Source of the DNA: Bordetella parapertussis
Lineage (GTDB): Bacteria > Pseudomonadota > Gammaproteobacteria > Burkholderiales > Burkholderiaceae_C
Direction of reading: 5' to 3'
Assembly (NCBI GenBank): GCA_945873925.1
Contig: CAMCES010000009.1
Location: 1-57,719 of the forward strand
DNA: 57,719 nucleotides
Both the position numbers and the translations under genes were made by a program. This document shows, in pieces, positions 9,250 through 18,152 of the stretch (positions are counted from its first letter, which is position 1; every line of letters begins with the position of its first letter). Under the pieces are notes generated by a model. It was given only the letters and a program-made list of their open reading frames with translations. It made no database searches and was not told the origin of the DNA.

Positions 9250-10126
9250 GTTGGGCGACCTGCACGGGTTGCTCGTGCACCAACCAATGCGTGCCTTCTT
9301 CGATGCGGTGCAAAGTCAAATCAGGCACATAAGCGTCCAGACCATCGATCAGCCCTGGCGGTAAAGCAATGTCTTGCATGCCCCAAATCACCAAAGTGGG
9401 CACATGGATGTGCAGCATTTTCAGGGGCAGCTGGATGGCATTGGCCGCTGCATCGCCTGCACGCGCAGGCCGCAGTGGTGAGGCGCGGTAGTAATTGAGC
9501 GCACCGGTCAAGCCTTTGCCCCAGACCTGGCGGTATTTGTTTTTTTCATCTTCGGTCAGCCAAGCATGCGGGCCGTCGGCCGCGCCCATGTTGGTGAAAA
9601 ACGCCCACAAACGCCGGTAGTCATCCTCGGCGAGCAGGCTTTCGGCGTCCGGGCGGATCAGGAAATTCATGTAGGCGCTGGACGATTGTTGCTCTGGGCT
9701 GGTCTGCAATTCGCGCAAAAACGTGCCGGGGTGCGGTGAATTGACAATAACCAAGCCCTTGAGAAGCGAGGGAAGTTGGTTGGCTAGGTTCCATGCCACG
9801 GCGCCGCCCCAGTCGTGCGCCACCAACACAAAAGGCTCGGCGGAAAAGGACTGCGCCAAAGCGGCGATGTCTTGCACCAAATGCTTGGCGCGGTAGGCGC
9901 TGACATCAAGGGGGGCGCTGGAATCGCCATAGCCACGCATGTTCGGTGCCACGCAAAAAAACCCGCCATGCTCGGCTTGGGAAAAATGGGTCAGCAGCGC
10001 ATCCCACACAAACGCGGCTTCGGGAAAGCCGTGCAGGCACAACATCAGCGGACGCCCGGGCGTGCCAGCGACTCGGCATTGCAAGTCGATGCCGTGGGGA
10101 AGGTGAACGGGTTGTTCGGTGATCAT
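9194..10126 (-). CDS. Alpha/beta hydrolase, epoxide hydrolase / haloalkane dehalogenase type
   Basis: 310 residues from the ATG at 10126, which overlaps the engB stop as ATGA; an in-frame start 27 bases upstream would lie inside engB. Visible are the oxyanion motif HGFPE (about 32), the nucleophile elbow AHDWGG with Asp as nucleophile (about 105), WGMQD as the likely acid, and GTHW with the catalytic histidine near 279. An aspartate nucleophile together with HGxP points to epoxide hydrolases and related enzymes; the substrate is unknown. The 3' end overlaps the second acyltransferase gene on the other strand by 56 bases. Confidence 0.85.
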   Translation of the reverse strand: MITEQPVHLPHGIDLQCRVAGTPGRPLMLCLHGFPEAAFVWDALLTHFSQAEHGGFFCVAPNMRGYGDSSAPLDVSAYRAKHLVQDIAALAQSFSAEPFVLVAHDWGGAVAWNLANQLPSLLKGLVIVNSPHPGTFLRELQTSPEQQSSSAYMNFLIRPDAESLLAEDDYRRLWAFFTNMGAADGPHAWLTEDEKNKYRQVWGKGLTGALNYYRASPLRPARAGDAAANAIQLPLKMLHIHVPTLVIWGMQDIALPPGLIDGLDAYVPDLTLHRIEEGTHWLVHEQPVQVAQLIEHWLARTPTPRPPAGS

Positions 10127-10797
10127 GCGCTTGGGGTGTCGGGATGGGTCCATGCCCAGAGCTTGAGGCTCACCTCGTCCACGCCTTTTTTCTTCAAGGC
10201 AGAAAACAAATGCGCCTGACCGCCGCCCGACTGTAACTTGGCGATCGACAAGGCTTTGTCAGCCTCGGTGCGGTTGAGCTTGTCCGACTTGGTCAAGAGC
10301 ATCATGAACTTCAGGCCTTGTTCCACCTTGGGGCGGATGACTTCCAGCAAGATTTCATCGAGCTCGGTCACGCCCAAGCGCGGGTCGCACAGCAGCACCA
10401 CGCCTTTGAGGTTGTCGCGGGTCATCAGGTAATTGGCCATCACCCGCTGCCAGCGCAGCTTGTCTGCCTTGGGCACCGCTGCGTAGCCGTAGCCGGGCAA
10501 ATCGGCCAGCACCGCGTCGGTTTGGTTTTGCCGGCCCAGCGCAAACAGGTTGATATGCTGGGTGCGGCCGGGGGTTTTCGAGGCGAAGGCCAGCTGGCGT
10601 TGCTGCGTGAGCACATTGATGCAGGTGGATTTGCCTGCGTTGGAGCGGCCCACAAAGGCGATTTCGGGCTGTTGGTAGGCCGGTAAATGGTGGAGTTGCG
10701 CCGCCGTGGTGAGAAATCGGGCGGTGTGCAGCCAGCCCAAGGCTTGCTTGACGCGCTCTGCGTTCGCCGCATCAGCAACGGGAGAGGGAGTGACCAT
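10123..10797 (-). CDS. engB: Ribosome-biogenesis GTP-binding protein EngB (YsxC/YihA)
   Basis: 224 residues from the ATG at 10797. A longer form from 10842 is possible; neither start has a strong ribosome site. GTPase motifs are clear: GRSNAGKST (P-loop), DLPGYGYA (G3), TKSD (G4). The family helps assemble the large ribosomal subunit in the cytoplasm and is usually essential. The stop overlaps the start of the hydrolase gene by four bases, so the two form a small operon. It is divergent from cytochrome c4, a very common engB neighbour in betaproteobacteria. Confidence 0.95.
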   Translation of the reverse strand: MVTPSPVADAANAERVKQALGWLHTARFLTTAAQLHHLPAYQQPEIAFVGRSNAGKSTCINVLTQQRQLAFASKTPGRTQHINLFALGRQNQTDAVLADLPGYGYAAVPKADKLRWQRVMANYLMTRDNLKGVVLLCDPRLGVTELDEILLEVIRPKVEQGLKFMMLLTKSDKLNRTEADKALSIAKLQSGGGQAHLFSALKKKGVDEVSLKLWAWTHPDTPSA

Positions 10798-10880
10798 AAG
10801 GGTGATTTCAGGTTCGCACCCAGGTTGGGCTAAGGGGTGCATTGTAGAATTACGCCGAATCTTTACAACCACCCGACGCC

Positions 10881-11510
10881 ATGACTTTGCCAGCCCGTTT
10901 GTTCTTGTCCTTTGCCCTCTCGGCCGCATTCTTTTCTGCCCATGCCGAAGGTCGCGCGCCTGCCGCCGCCAAAGCCGATGTCACCAAGGGAGCAGCTGTT
11001 TTCAACGGTGTTTGCGCCTCCTGCCATGGCGCAGAAGGCAATTCAGCCACTCCAGCCTATCCCAAGCTGTCTCAGCAACACCCCGAATACCTGGTCAAGC
11101 AATTGTCAGAATACAAATCCGGCAAACGTGCCAACGCGATCATGGCTGGTTTTGCCGCGGGCATGAGTGACGAGGACATGCGCAATGTCGCTGCCTACCT
11201 GAGCAGCACCAAAGCCAAGCCGGGTTTCGCCAAAGACAAAGAGCTTGTTGCCTTGGGCGAAAAAATCTACCGTGGCGGTATCGCAGATCGCCAAGTACCT
11301 GCGTGTGCAGGTTGCCACAGCCCCAACGGTGCAGGCATTCCTTCTCAATACCCACGCCTGAGTGGCCAACACGACGATTACACCGTGTCCCAGCTGACCC
11401 AGTTCCGTGAGGGCATTCGCAAGAACAGCCTTCAAATGAACCAGGTCGCTGCCAAGCTCAATGACCGTGAGATCAAAGCCTTGGCCGATTACATGGCTGG
11501 TTTGAATTGA
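10881..11510 (+). CDS. Dihaem cytochrome c4
   Basis: 209 residues with a signal peptide ending near Ala22. There are two class I cytochrome domains, each with a haem motif: CASCH at 45-49 and CAGCH at 142-146. Downstream methionines (MAGFAAGMSD near 88-96 and LQMNQVAAKL near 185) are candidate sixth ligands. Such c4 proteins carry electrons in the periplasm, usually to cytochrome oxidase. The msrP start follows three bases after its stop, so the three genes c4-msrP-msrQ look co-transcribed. A TAGAAT sequence at 10845-10850 is a possible -10 box, though no well-spaced -35 is visible. Confidence 0.95.
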   Translation: MTLPARLFLSFALSAAFFSAHAEGRAPAAAKADVTKGAAVFNGVCASCHGAEGNSATPAYPKLSQQHPEYLVKQLSEYKSGKRANAIMAGFAAGMSDEDMRNVAAYLSSTKAKPGFAKDKELVALGEKIYRGGIADRQVPACAGCHSPNGAGIPSQYPRLSGQHDDYTVSQLTQFREGIRKNSLQMNQVAAKLNDREIKALADYMAGLN

Positions 11511-11513
11511 TCT

Positions 11514-12506
11514 GTGGCCAAGACTTTCAATAACGGTTTCAAGCACCCTCTCGCCAGCGAGATCACCCCGCCAGAGGTGTTTGCACATCGCAGACGCTGG
11601 CTGCAGCAAGCGGGCATGCTGGGCTTGGCCAGTGTGTCGGGCTTGGCCGCCGATCCCTTGTGGGCGCAAACCACGCCCCGTGCAGGCGTGTTGCCACCCT
11701 TGAACCCGCTGCCCTCGGCTGTGGCTGCCGCCCGCGCGATCGACACCTTGACCCCCTACAAAGACGCGACCACTTACAACAACTTTTATGAATTCGGCAC
11801 CGACAAAAGCGACCCGGCTGAAAATGCCCACACCTTGAAAACCTCGCCTTGGAGCGTGGACATCGAAGGGCTGGTCAAAAAACCTGGGCGCATGGCTTTG
11901 GAAGACCTGCTCAAACTCAGCCCGATGGAGGAACGGATTTACCGCATGCGTTGTGTCGAAGGCTGGTCCATGGTGATGCCTTGGGTGGGGTACTCGCTGT
12001 CGGCTTTGATCAAGCGGGTGGAACCTCTGGGCAGCGCCAAGTATGTGGAGTTCGTCACCCTGGCCGATTCGAAAACCATGCCTTATGTCGGCTCTCGCGT
12101 CCTGACCTGGCCCTACACCGAGGGCCTGCGCATGGACGAGGCCATGCATCCGCTCACCCTGCTGTGCTTTGGCATGTACGGGGAGGTGTTGCCCAAGCAA
12201 AACGGCGCCCCGGTGCGTTTGGTGGTGCCTTGGAAATACGGTTTCAAGAGTGCCAAAAGCCTGGTGAAAATCCGCTTTACCGAGAAGCAACCTGCCACTG
12301 CCTGGAACAAAGCGGCAGCGCATGAATACGGTTTTTATTCCAACGTCAACCCGAACGTGGACCACCCACGCTGGAGCCAGGCCACCGAGCGCCGCATTGG
12401 CGAGGACGGCTTGCTCACCAAGAAACGCAAAACCCTGATGTTCAATGGCTACGAAGCGCAAGTGGGTCAGTTGTACGCTGGCATGGATCTGGCCAAAAAC
12501 TTCTGA
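11514..12506 (+). CDS. msrP: Methionine-sulfoxide reductase MsrP, molybdoenzyme catalytic subunit
   Basis: 330 residues from a GTG codon three bases after the cytochrome c4 stop. A twin-arginine signal (RRR at 26-28, then a hydrophobic segment, cleavage near LWAQ at 49-52) sends the folded molybdenum-cofactor protein to the periplasm. The Mo-ligand cysteine is Cys147 in RMRCVEGWSM. The sulfite-oxidase-fold segments PVRLVVPWKYGFKSAKSL and GFYSNVNP are typical of YedY/MsrP. The enzyme reduces methionine sulfoxide in oxidised envelope proteins. It is followed two bases later by its membrane partner msrQ. Confidence 0.96.
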   Translation: MAKTFNNGFKHPLASEITPPEVFAHRRRWLQQAGMLGLASVSGLAADPLWAQTTPRAGVLPPLNPLPSAVAAARAIDTLTPYKDATTYNNFYEFGTDKSDPAENAHTLKTSPWSVDIEGLVKKPGRMALEDLLKLSPMEERIYRMRCVEGWSMVMPWVGYSLSALIKRVEPLGSAKYVEFVTLADSKTMPYVGSRVLTWPYTEGLRMDEAMHPLTLLCFGMYGEVLPKQNGAPVRLVVPWKYGFKSAKSLVKIRFTEKQPATAWNKAAAHEYGFYSNVNPNVDHPRWSQATERRIGEDGLLTKKRKTLMFNGYEAQVGQLYAGMDLAKNF

Positions 12507-12508
12507 GC

Positions 12509-13111
12509 ATGAATTGGCGCAAGGCCTTGTTGTCAGCCCGGGCCAAACCGCTGTTGGCGCTGTTGCTGACGCTGCCCATGGCGTGGTTGGTTTACGCGAC
12601 CTTCAACAACCTGTTGGGCCCCAATCCGGCTGAAGCCTTGAGCCGACAAACCGGCGACTGGACCTTGCGTGGTCTGTGCCTGGTGTTGGCCATCACGCCG
12701 TTGCGCGTGATCTTGCAAGCACCTGGTTTGCTGCGCTTGCGCCGCACCCTGGGGGTGGCCACGTTCGTGTATGCCTGTCTTCACCTGCTGTGCTACGCCT
12801 GGTTCGACCAAGGTTTTGACCTCACAGACATTTGGCGCGACATCCTCAAGCGGCCCTTCATTTGGTTGGGCATGTCGGCTTGGCTGCTGATGCTGCCGTT
12901 GGCACTCACCTCGAACAACCGCGCGGTCAAAGCCTTGGGTGGGCGGCTTTGGCAGATGTTGCACCGCTTGGTGTATGTCTCTGCGCTGTTGGCGGTGCTG
13001 CATTTCTTTTGGATGCGCTCGGGGAAAAACAATTTCACCGAGGTCTGGGTGTATGCCGCCTTGCTCAGCGGTTTGATGGCTTGGCGCTGGTGGTGGTGGC
13101 GCAGGCCTTGA
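12509..13111 (+). CDS. msrQ: MsrQ haem-binding membrane subunit
   Basis: 200 residues with about six membrane helices and the ferric-reductase-like features of MsrQ/YedZ (QTGDWTLRGLCLVLAITPLR near 46-65; histidines in the HLLCYAWF and LHRLVYVSALLAVLHFFW helices that would bind b-haem). It takes electrons from the quinone pool or a cytoplasmic flavin reductase and hands them to MsrP. Its stop codon abuts the stop codon of the convergent lysA, leaving no room for a terminator between them. Confidence 0.95.
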   Translation: MNWRKALLSARAKPLLALLLTLPMAWLVYATFNNLLGPNPAEALSRQTGDWTLRGLCLVLAITPLRVILQAPGLLRLRRTLGVATFVYACLHLLCYAWFDQGFDLTDIWRDILKRPFIWLGMSAWLLMLPLALTSNNRAVKALGGRLWQMLHRLVYVSALLAVLHFFWMRSGKNNFTEVWVYAALLSGLMAWRWWWWRRP

Positions 13112-14386
13112 TCACTTGACCAAGTGTTCGCCGCGCATCTGGTCTTGCACGGTTTCACGCTGGCGAATGACATGGCTGGTTGCGCCATCGACCAACACCT
13201 CGGCTGCGCGGCCACGGGTGTTGTAGTTGCTGGACATGCTCATGCAGTAAGCGCCGGCTGAGAGCACCGCCAGCATGTCGCCTGCTTGCACGTCCAAACC
13301 ACGGTCACGGCCCAGCCAGTCCCCGCTTTCGCAAACTGGGCCGACCACGTCATAGACCATCTGTTGCCCAGCACGGGTTTGCAATGGGACGATGTGGTGG
13401 TAGGCCTCATACATCGCCGGGCGCGGCAGGTCGTTCATGGCGGCGTCCACGATACAAAAGTTTTTTTGCTCGCCTGGTTTGATGAACTGCACCTCGGTCA
13501 GGCAGACGCCTGCGTTGCCCACCAGCGAGCGACCCGGCTCGATCATGATTGGCCGCTGGCCAAAACCCCTGGCATCCAAGCGGGCCAGCAACTGCGCCCA
13601 CAGTGCATCTGCCGCAGGCGGCGTGTCGCCGTTGTAGTCAATGCCTAAGCCGCCCCCAAAGTCGATGTGATGGATCGGGATGCCTGCTGCTTCGATCTGT
13701 TCGACCAAATCGAGTACCCGGTCCAAGGCGTCCATGTAGGGCTCGCTGGTGGTGATTTGAGAGCCGATGTGGCAATCGATACCCACGACCTTCAAGCCAG
13801 GCAGCGAGTTGGCATGTTGGTAAGCCTGCAAGGTTTGGTCATGGGCGATGCCAAATTTGTTGCCCTTGAGGCCAGTGGAGATATAGGGGTGGGTTTTCGG
13901 GTCGACATTGGGATTGACCCGGATGCTCACCGGGGCGATCAAGCCGCACGACAGCGCCACGCTGCTGAGCACATCCAACTCGGGTTCGCTCTCGACATTG
14001 AAACAAGCGATGCCTGCTTGCAAGGCCTGTTGCATTTCGGTGCGGCTTTTGCCCACACCCGAAAAAATCACCTTGGACGCTTGCCCGCCGGCGGCCAACA
14101 CCCGTTGCAGTTCACCCAGGGAGACGATGTCAAAGCCGCAACCGGCTTGGGCAAACACCTGCAACACGCCCAGCGCTGAATTGGCTTTCATCGCATAGTG
14201 GATCCGCGCTTGGCGACCCTCGAACGCGCGCTGGTAAGCGGCCAACGCGGCCAGCATGGCGGCTTTGGAATACACAAACAAGGGTGTGCCGTGTTGCCTT
14301 GCCAAGTCTTGCAAGCGTACCTGTTCCAGGTGCAATTGGGCATCACGGTAGGCCAGAAAAGGGGAGCCGGGCAGGGGCTTGCTCAT
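13112..14386 (-). CDS. lysA: Diaminopimelate decarboxylase
   Basis: 424 residues. It makes L-lysine from meso-diaminopimelate, the last step of the pathway, in the cytoplasm. The PLP-binding lysine is in YAMKAN (Lys67), the phosphate-binding glycine run is FGGGLGID (243-250), and CESGDWLG (from Cys352) is the substrate/PLP motif contributed across the dimer. The start overlaps the lptM stop by four bases, so lptM and lysA form an operon. It converges head-on with msrQ. Confidence 0.98.
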   Translation of the reverse strand: MSKPLPGSPFLAYRDAQLHLEQVRLQDLARQHGTPLFVYSKAAMLAALAAYQRAFEGRQARIHYAMKANSALGVLQVFAQAGCGFDIVSLGELQRVLAAGGQASKVIFSGVGKSRTEMQQALQAGIACFNVESEPELDVLSSVALSCGLIAPVSIRVNPNVDPKTHPYISTGLKGNKFGIAHDQTLQAYQHANSLPGLKVVGIDCHIGSQITTSEPYMDALDRVLDLVEQIEAAGIPIHHIDFGGGLGIDYNGDTPPAADALWAQLLARLDARGFGQRPIMIEPGRSLVGNAGVCLTEVQFIKPGEQKNFCIVDAAMNDLPRPAMYEAYHHIVPLQTRAGQQMVYDVVGPVCESGDWLGRDRGLDVQAGDMLAVLSAGAYCMSMSSNYNTRGRAAEVLVDGATSHVIRQRETVQDQMRGEHLVK

Positions 14387-14541
14387 GGTGCGGGGGGCAG
14401 CAAGACTTTGGGGAACTGGGCACGGTCTTTGGCCTCGGGGTCAGTGGGGATGAAAAGCTCCCCTCTTTGACCACAGGCTGAGAGCAACAAGGACATGCCC
14501 CATGCAAAAACAAGCAGCCTGCTTAGAATCGGTTTTTTCAT
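14383..14541 (-). CDS. lptM: LptM-type small lipoprotein (LPS translocon maturation)
   Basis: 52 residues from MKKPILSRLL; an in-frame start at 14568 would run into cyaY and is unlikely. A lipoprotein signal ends in LLSAC, so the mature protein starts Cys-Gly-Gln-Arg-Gly, matching the CGQ(K/R)GPL pattern of LptM/YifL. LptM assists assembly of the LptDE translocon in the outer membrane of enteric bacteria; that role here rests on family resemblance. Location next to lysA and divergent from cyaY is conserved in proteobacteria. Confidence 0.85.
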   Translation of the reverse strand: MKKPILSRLLVFAWGMSLLLSACGQRGELFIPTDPEAKDRAQFPKVLLPPAP

Positions 14542-14566
14542 TGTGAAATTGTAACGACCCCTCCCC

Positions 14567-14899
14567 ATGACCGACCTTGACTATTTGAACCACGCTGAGG
14601 CCTTGCTTGTGCAACTCGAGACCGCCTGCGACCGCTTGAACCAGAATGCTGACAACGACATCGACAACCAAAGGTCGGGCGGCATGGTCACCCTGACCTT
14701 TGCCAACCGCAGCCAAATCATTGTGAATTTGCAAAAGCCTTTGCAAGAGGTCTGGCTGGCGGCCCAAAGTGGCGGTTACCACTACCGGTTTGATGGCCAG
14801 CATTGGCAAGACACCAAAGGCCAAGGTGAGTTTTGGTCCCAGCTCAACCAAGACGCCAGCCGCCAAGCCGGCTTGCCCCTGACCTTCACCACCGGCTGA
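14567..14899 (+). CDS. cyaY: CyaY, bacterial frataxin
   Basis: 110 residues, the normal size. It shows the acidic first helix (YLNHAEALLVQLETACDRLN, about 5-24), the central beta sheet (GGMVTLTFANRSQIIVNLQK, about 38-57), the frataxin core with QEVWLAAQSGGYHY, and the DTKGQGEFWSQL C-terminal helix. Frataxin binds iron and adjusts iron-sulfur cluster assembly by IscS/IscU. Only 25 bases separate its start from that of the divergent lptM. Confidence 0.96.
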   Translation: MTDLDYLNHAEALLVQLETACDRLNQNADNDIDNQRSGGMVTLTFANRSQIIVNLQKPLQEVWLAAQSGGYHYRFDGQHWQDTKGQGEFWSQLNQDASRQAGLPLTFTTG

Positions 14900-14946
14900 A
14901 CCTGCTGGCGTTTGTCTGGCCGTGCTTGGCTGTTCAAGCCGGGCGT

Positions 14947-17319
14947 TTATTCCTTGAACATGTCGAGGATTTTTTTCTTCTCGCCATCTGCTTCACCTTC
15001 CAGCGGCTTGTCCTCAAGCCCCAAACTGGTCACGCCAGTGGTTTGAGTGAACTCTTGGTAGAACCAGTCATTGCCTTCGTAGACCACCCCCCCTGGCACC
15101 GGGATGGGTGTGAGCGGCATGTTTTTCAGGGCGTGCTGCATATAGGCAATCCACACGGGCAGGCTCAGGCCGCCGCCGGTTTCTCTGTCGCCGAGTTTGC
15201 GCGGGGTGTCGTAGCCAATCCAGGTGACCGCGGTCAGCCCAGGGTGGTAGCCCGCGAACCAGGCATCCATCGAGTCATTGGTGGTACCGGTCTTGCCATA
15301 AATATCGCTGCGCTTGAGCACTTGCTGGGCGCGGGCCGCCGTCCCCGAGCGGGTGACCTCTTGCAACAAATGGCTCATCAGGAAAGCGTTGCGCGGTTCG
15401 ATGGCGCGGGAGCGTTCGTCTAATTCGATCGGGGTGTAGTTGGACAACACCTTGCCCATGGGATCGGTCACTTTGGTGATCAGGTAGGGCTTGACCAGGT
15501 AGCCGCCATTGGCGAACACCGAATAGCCGAGCGCGACTTGCATCGGTGTGACCGTACCCGCGCCCAAAGCCATGGTCAGGTAGGGCGGATGTTTGCCCGG
15601 ATCAAAACCAAAGCGGCTGATCCAGTCTTGCGCATTTTGTGGGCCAACGGCTTGCAAGACACGGATCGACACCATGTTTTTGGACTTGGCCAAGGCGGTG
15701 CGCAAGCCCATGATGCCCTCGAATTTGCCATCGTAATTCTTTGGCTCCCAAGCTTGGCTGCCGGTGGCGCTGGCATCAAAAAACAGCGGCGCATCATTGA
15801 CCAGGGTGGCGGGTGTGAGCCCTTTTTCCAAGGCGGCAGAATAAATGAATGGTTTGAAGCTCGACCCTGGCTGGCGCCAGGCTTGGGTCACGTGGTTGAA
15901 CTTGTTTTTGTCGAAATCAAAACCGCCCACCAGCGAGCGGATCGCCCCATCGCTTGGGTCCATCGATACGAACGCGCCTTCGACCTCGGGCAGTTGCGTC
16001 AGGCTCCAATCGCCTTTGGGGGTTTTTATCACCCGCACCACCGCGCCGGGGCGCAGTTTGGTCTGGGGGGGCGCTTTCTCAACCAAACCAGACTGCACCG
16101 GTCTCAAGCCCTCACCCGTGATCTCGAGCGCCTCGCTGTTTTGGCGCATGACGCGCACTTTTTTGACGTTGGCATCCAGTACCACGGCAGCCAACAAGTC
16201 ACCTTTGTCGCCGGCTTCAATCAAAGCCTCGTCAATCGCGTCTTCCAACTCACGCGCATCCGAGGGCAGGGTGATGAACTTTTCCGGGCCACGGTAGACC
16301 TGACGCAATTCGTAATCCAAGATGCCTCGGCGCAGTGCCTGGTAGGCGACCTCTTGGTCAGCGGCTTTGATGGTTGTGTGGACATTCAGACCACGGGTGT
16401 AGATGTCTGGACCGTATTGGGCAAACATGAGTTGGCGGGCCATCTCGGCGACAAACTCGGCATGGGTCGATGGGGTGGTGTTGATGCTGCGGATCTTGAG
16501 CTCCTCGGCTTTGGCAGCGAGGGCTTGCTCGGCCGTGATGAAGCCGTTGTCTTGCATGCGCTCGATGATGTAGAGCTGGCGGGAGCGGGCCCGTTTTGGG
16601 TTGTTGATCGGGTTGAAAGCCGAGGGTGCTTTGGGCAAGCCAGCCAGCATCGCGGCTTCAGCGATGCTGAGTGACTGAATCGGTTTGCCAAAATAGGTTT
16701 CGGCGGCGGCGGTGAATCCATAGGCCCGGTGCCCGAGGAAAATTTGGTTCAAGTAAATTTCAAAAATCTGGTCCTTGGTGAGCAAATGCTCGAGCTTGAA
16801 GGTCAGCAGCAGCTCGTAGATTTTGCGGGTGAAGGTTTTCTCAGAAGTCAAATACACATTGCGGGCCACTTGCATGGTGATGGTGGAGGCCCCCTGGCTC
16901 TTGGCGCGGCCCACATTGGCCAGGCTGGCGCGCGCCAAACCGATGAAGTCGACGCCAGCGTGTTGGTAGAAGCGGGCGTCTTCGATTGACAGCACGGCGT
17001 TCTTCACCACCTCTGGGATGTCTTTGAAGGGAATGAGCTTGCGCCGTTCTTCGCCAAACTCGCCAATGACCTGCCCTTCCAAGGACAACACCCGCATCGG
17101 TAGTTTTGGGCGGTAATCCGCCAATTCAGAAATGTCAGGCAATTGCGGATAGGCCATCGCCAGGGCGACCCCGATCAGCAGCAACAGCGTGGCCATGCCA
17201 GCCGCAACCAGACCAAAGGACCACATCAAGAAGCTGGCCAAGACGCGCCACAAATTGTTGGCAGGTGTTGGGTGCGGGGCTGCTTTTGGCGGCTCGGCAG
17301 GTTTGGGGCTGGGTGGCAT
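14947..17319 (-). CDS. mrcA: Penicillin-binding protein 1A, bifunctional peptidoglycan synthase
   Basis: 790 residues. A proline-rich cytoplasmic tail is followed by one membrane helix (about 30-56). The glycosyltransferase domain (GT51) has the catalytic Glu113 in SIEDARFYQH and the EIYLNQIFLG motif near 187. The transpeptidase domain has the active-site SSFK (Ser486-Lys489), SKN (546-548) and KTGT (676-679). The enzyme polymerises and cross-links peptidoglycan in the periplasm. It is a single gene, divergent from the pilM-like gene across a 134-base spacer, as ponA/mrcA is from pilM in many proteobacteria. Confidence 0.98.
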   Translation of the reverse strand: MPPSPKPAEPPKAAPHPTPANNLWRVLASFLMWSFGLVAAGMATLLLLIGVALAMAYPQLPDISELADYRPKLPMRVLSLEGQVIGEFGEERRKLIPFKDIPEVVKNAVLSIEDARFYQHAGVDFIGLARASLANVGRAKSQGASTITMQVARNVYLTSEKTFTRKIYELLLTFKLEHLLTKDQIFEIYLNQIFLGHRAYGFTAAAETYFGKPIQSLSIAEAAMLAGLPKAPSAFNPINNPKRARSRQLYIIERMQDNGFITAEQALAAKAEELKIRSINTTPSTHAEFVAEMARQLMFAQYGPDIYTRGLNVHTTIKAADQEVAYQALRRGILDYELRQVYRGPEKFITLPSDARELEDAIDEALIEAGDKGDLLAAVVLDANVKKVRVMRQNSEALEITGEGLRPVQSGLVEKAPPQTKLRPGAVVRVIKTPKGDWSLTQLPEVEGAFVSMDPSDGAIRSLVGGFDFDKNKFNHVTQAWRQPGSSFKPFIYSAALEKGLTPATLVNDAPLFFDASATGSQAWEPKNYDGKFEGIMGLRTALAKSKNMVSIRVLQAVGPQNAQDWISRFGFDPGKHPPYLTMALGAGTVTPMQVALGYSVFANGGYLVKPYLITKVTDPMGKVLSNYTPIELDERSRAIEPRNAFLMSHLLQEVTRSGTAARAQQVLKRSDIYGKTGTTNDSMDAWFAGYHPGLTAVTWIGYDTPRKLGDRETGGGLSLPVWIAYMQHALKNMPLTPIPVPGGVVYEGNDWFYQEFTQTTGVTSLGLEDKPLEGEADGEKKKILDMFKE

Positions 17320-17453
17320 GAAGGGGAGATGGGCGCAATGGCCTGGTTGGCAAGGTGATCTGGATTGTAAAAAATTTGTCAGTGCAGCTTACGCCCTTGT
17401 GCGGTCAGCCCAATTACAACCTTGCCCATGGCAAATCAAGAAAGGGTCAACGC

Positions 17454-18152
17454 ATGCATTGGTTTCACCGCACCAAATCACCGCGACGAGGTTTGGGCTT
17501 GTTGCACACCGCTGAAGGCTTGGCCTTGGCGCAAACCCAGGGGCCGGGTGCCAGCCCCATGCCGCAGTGGCATTGGCAACCGCACTTGACCACCGGCGCC
17601 GGTGTGCCGCAGGCTTGCCCCGACCCGGCTGCATTGCGCCTGGCGCGTCAGCGCAGTGGTTTTCAAGCGCAAGCCACTGCCATGGTTGTGCCTGATTCAC
17701 TGCTGCACCGCTTCAGCCTGCAACTCGAGCCGGGCATGACTGCCAAGCAAACCCATGCGCAGATTCAAAGCCAGCTGCAAACCCTGCTGCCTTGGCCACT
17801 GGCCCAAGCGGTGTGGGATTACCACCTCAGCATGGAGCTTGGCAGCCCGCCTGCCTCAGCCGTTGCTGGGCCTGCCTGGTTGTTGGCTGCATTGCAGGCG
17901 CAGGCTTTGCAGACCTGGGAGGTATTGGCCGCGCCTCGGGCTTGGGTGACCTCGGCAGAGCACAGTTGCCGCGCAGCGGGTTTGGCCTTGGTTCGCATTG
18001 AGCCACCTTGGCAAGCGGCCAAGCGTTGGCAGGACTGGCACAGCCAAGCCGCGGCCAGCCAAGGTCTGGCCAAGCCGCTCAGCAGCATACCCTTGACCCC
18101 TGAGCAGCAAGCGGTATTGGGTGGCCTGGCCCTGGGGGTGGTCACCCCATGA
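17454..18152 (+). CDS. PilM/HofM-like type IV pilus assembly protein (short)
   Basis: 232 residues from an ATG preceded by AAAGGG. The first strand, GLGLLHTAEGLALAQTQ (about 15-31), looks like the opening beta strand of the actin-like PilM fold, but the rest is weakly conserved and the protein is well short of canonical PilM (about 350). I call it mainly from position: first gene of a pilM-N-O/P-Q series, divergent from mrcA. PilM normally sits in the cytoplasm and binds the N-terminus of PilN. It overlaps pilN by four bases. Confidence 0.65.
   Translation: MHWFHRTKSPRRGLGLLHTAEGLALAQTQGPGASPMPQWHWQPHLTTGAGVPQACPDPAALRLARQRSGFQAQATAMVVPDSLLHRFSLQLEPGMTAKQTHAQIQSQLQTLLPWPLAQAVWDYHLSMELGSPPASAVAGPAWLLAALQAQALQTWEVLAAPRAWVTSAEHSCRAAGLALVRIEPPWQAAKRWQDWHSQAAASQGLAKPLSSIPLTPEQQAVLGGLALGVVTP

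Noticed and set aside
11106..12461. 451-codon open frame antisense to msrP and cytochrome c4
   Set aside because: It is the mirror of strongly recognisable coding genes in high-GC DNA, has no family resemblance and is rich in His/Gln/Gly/Arg as such shadows are.
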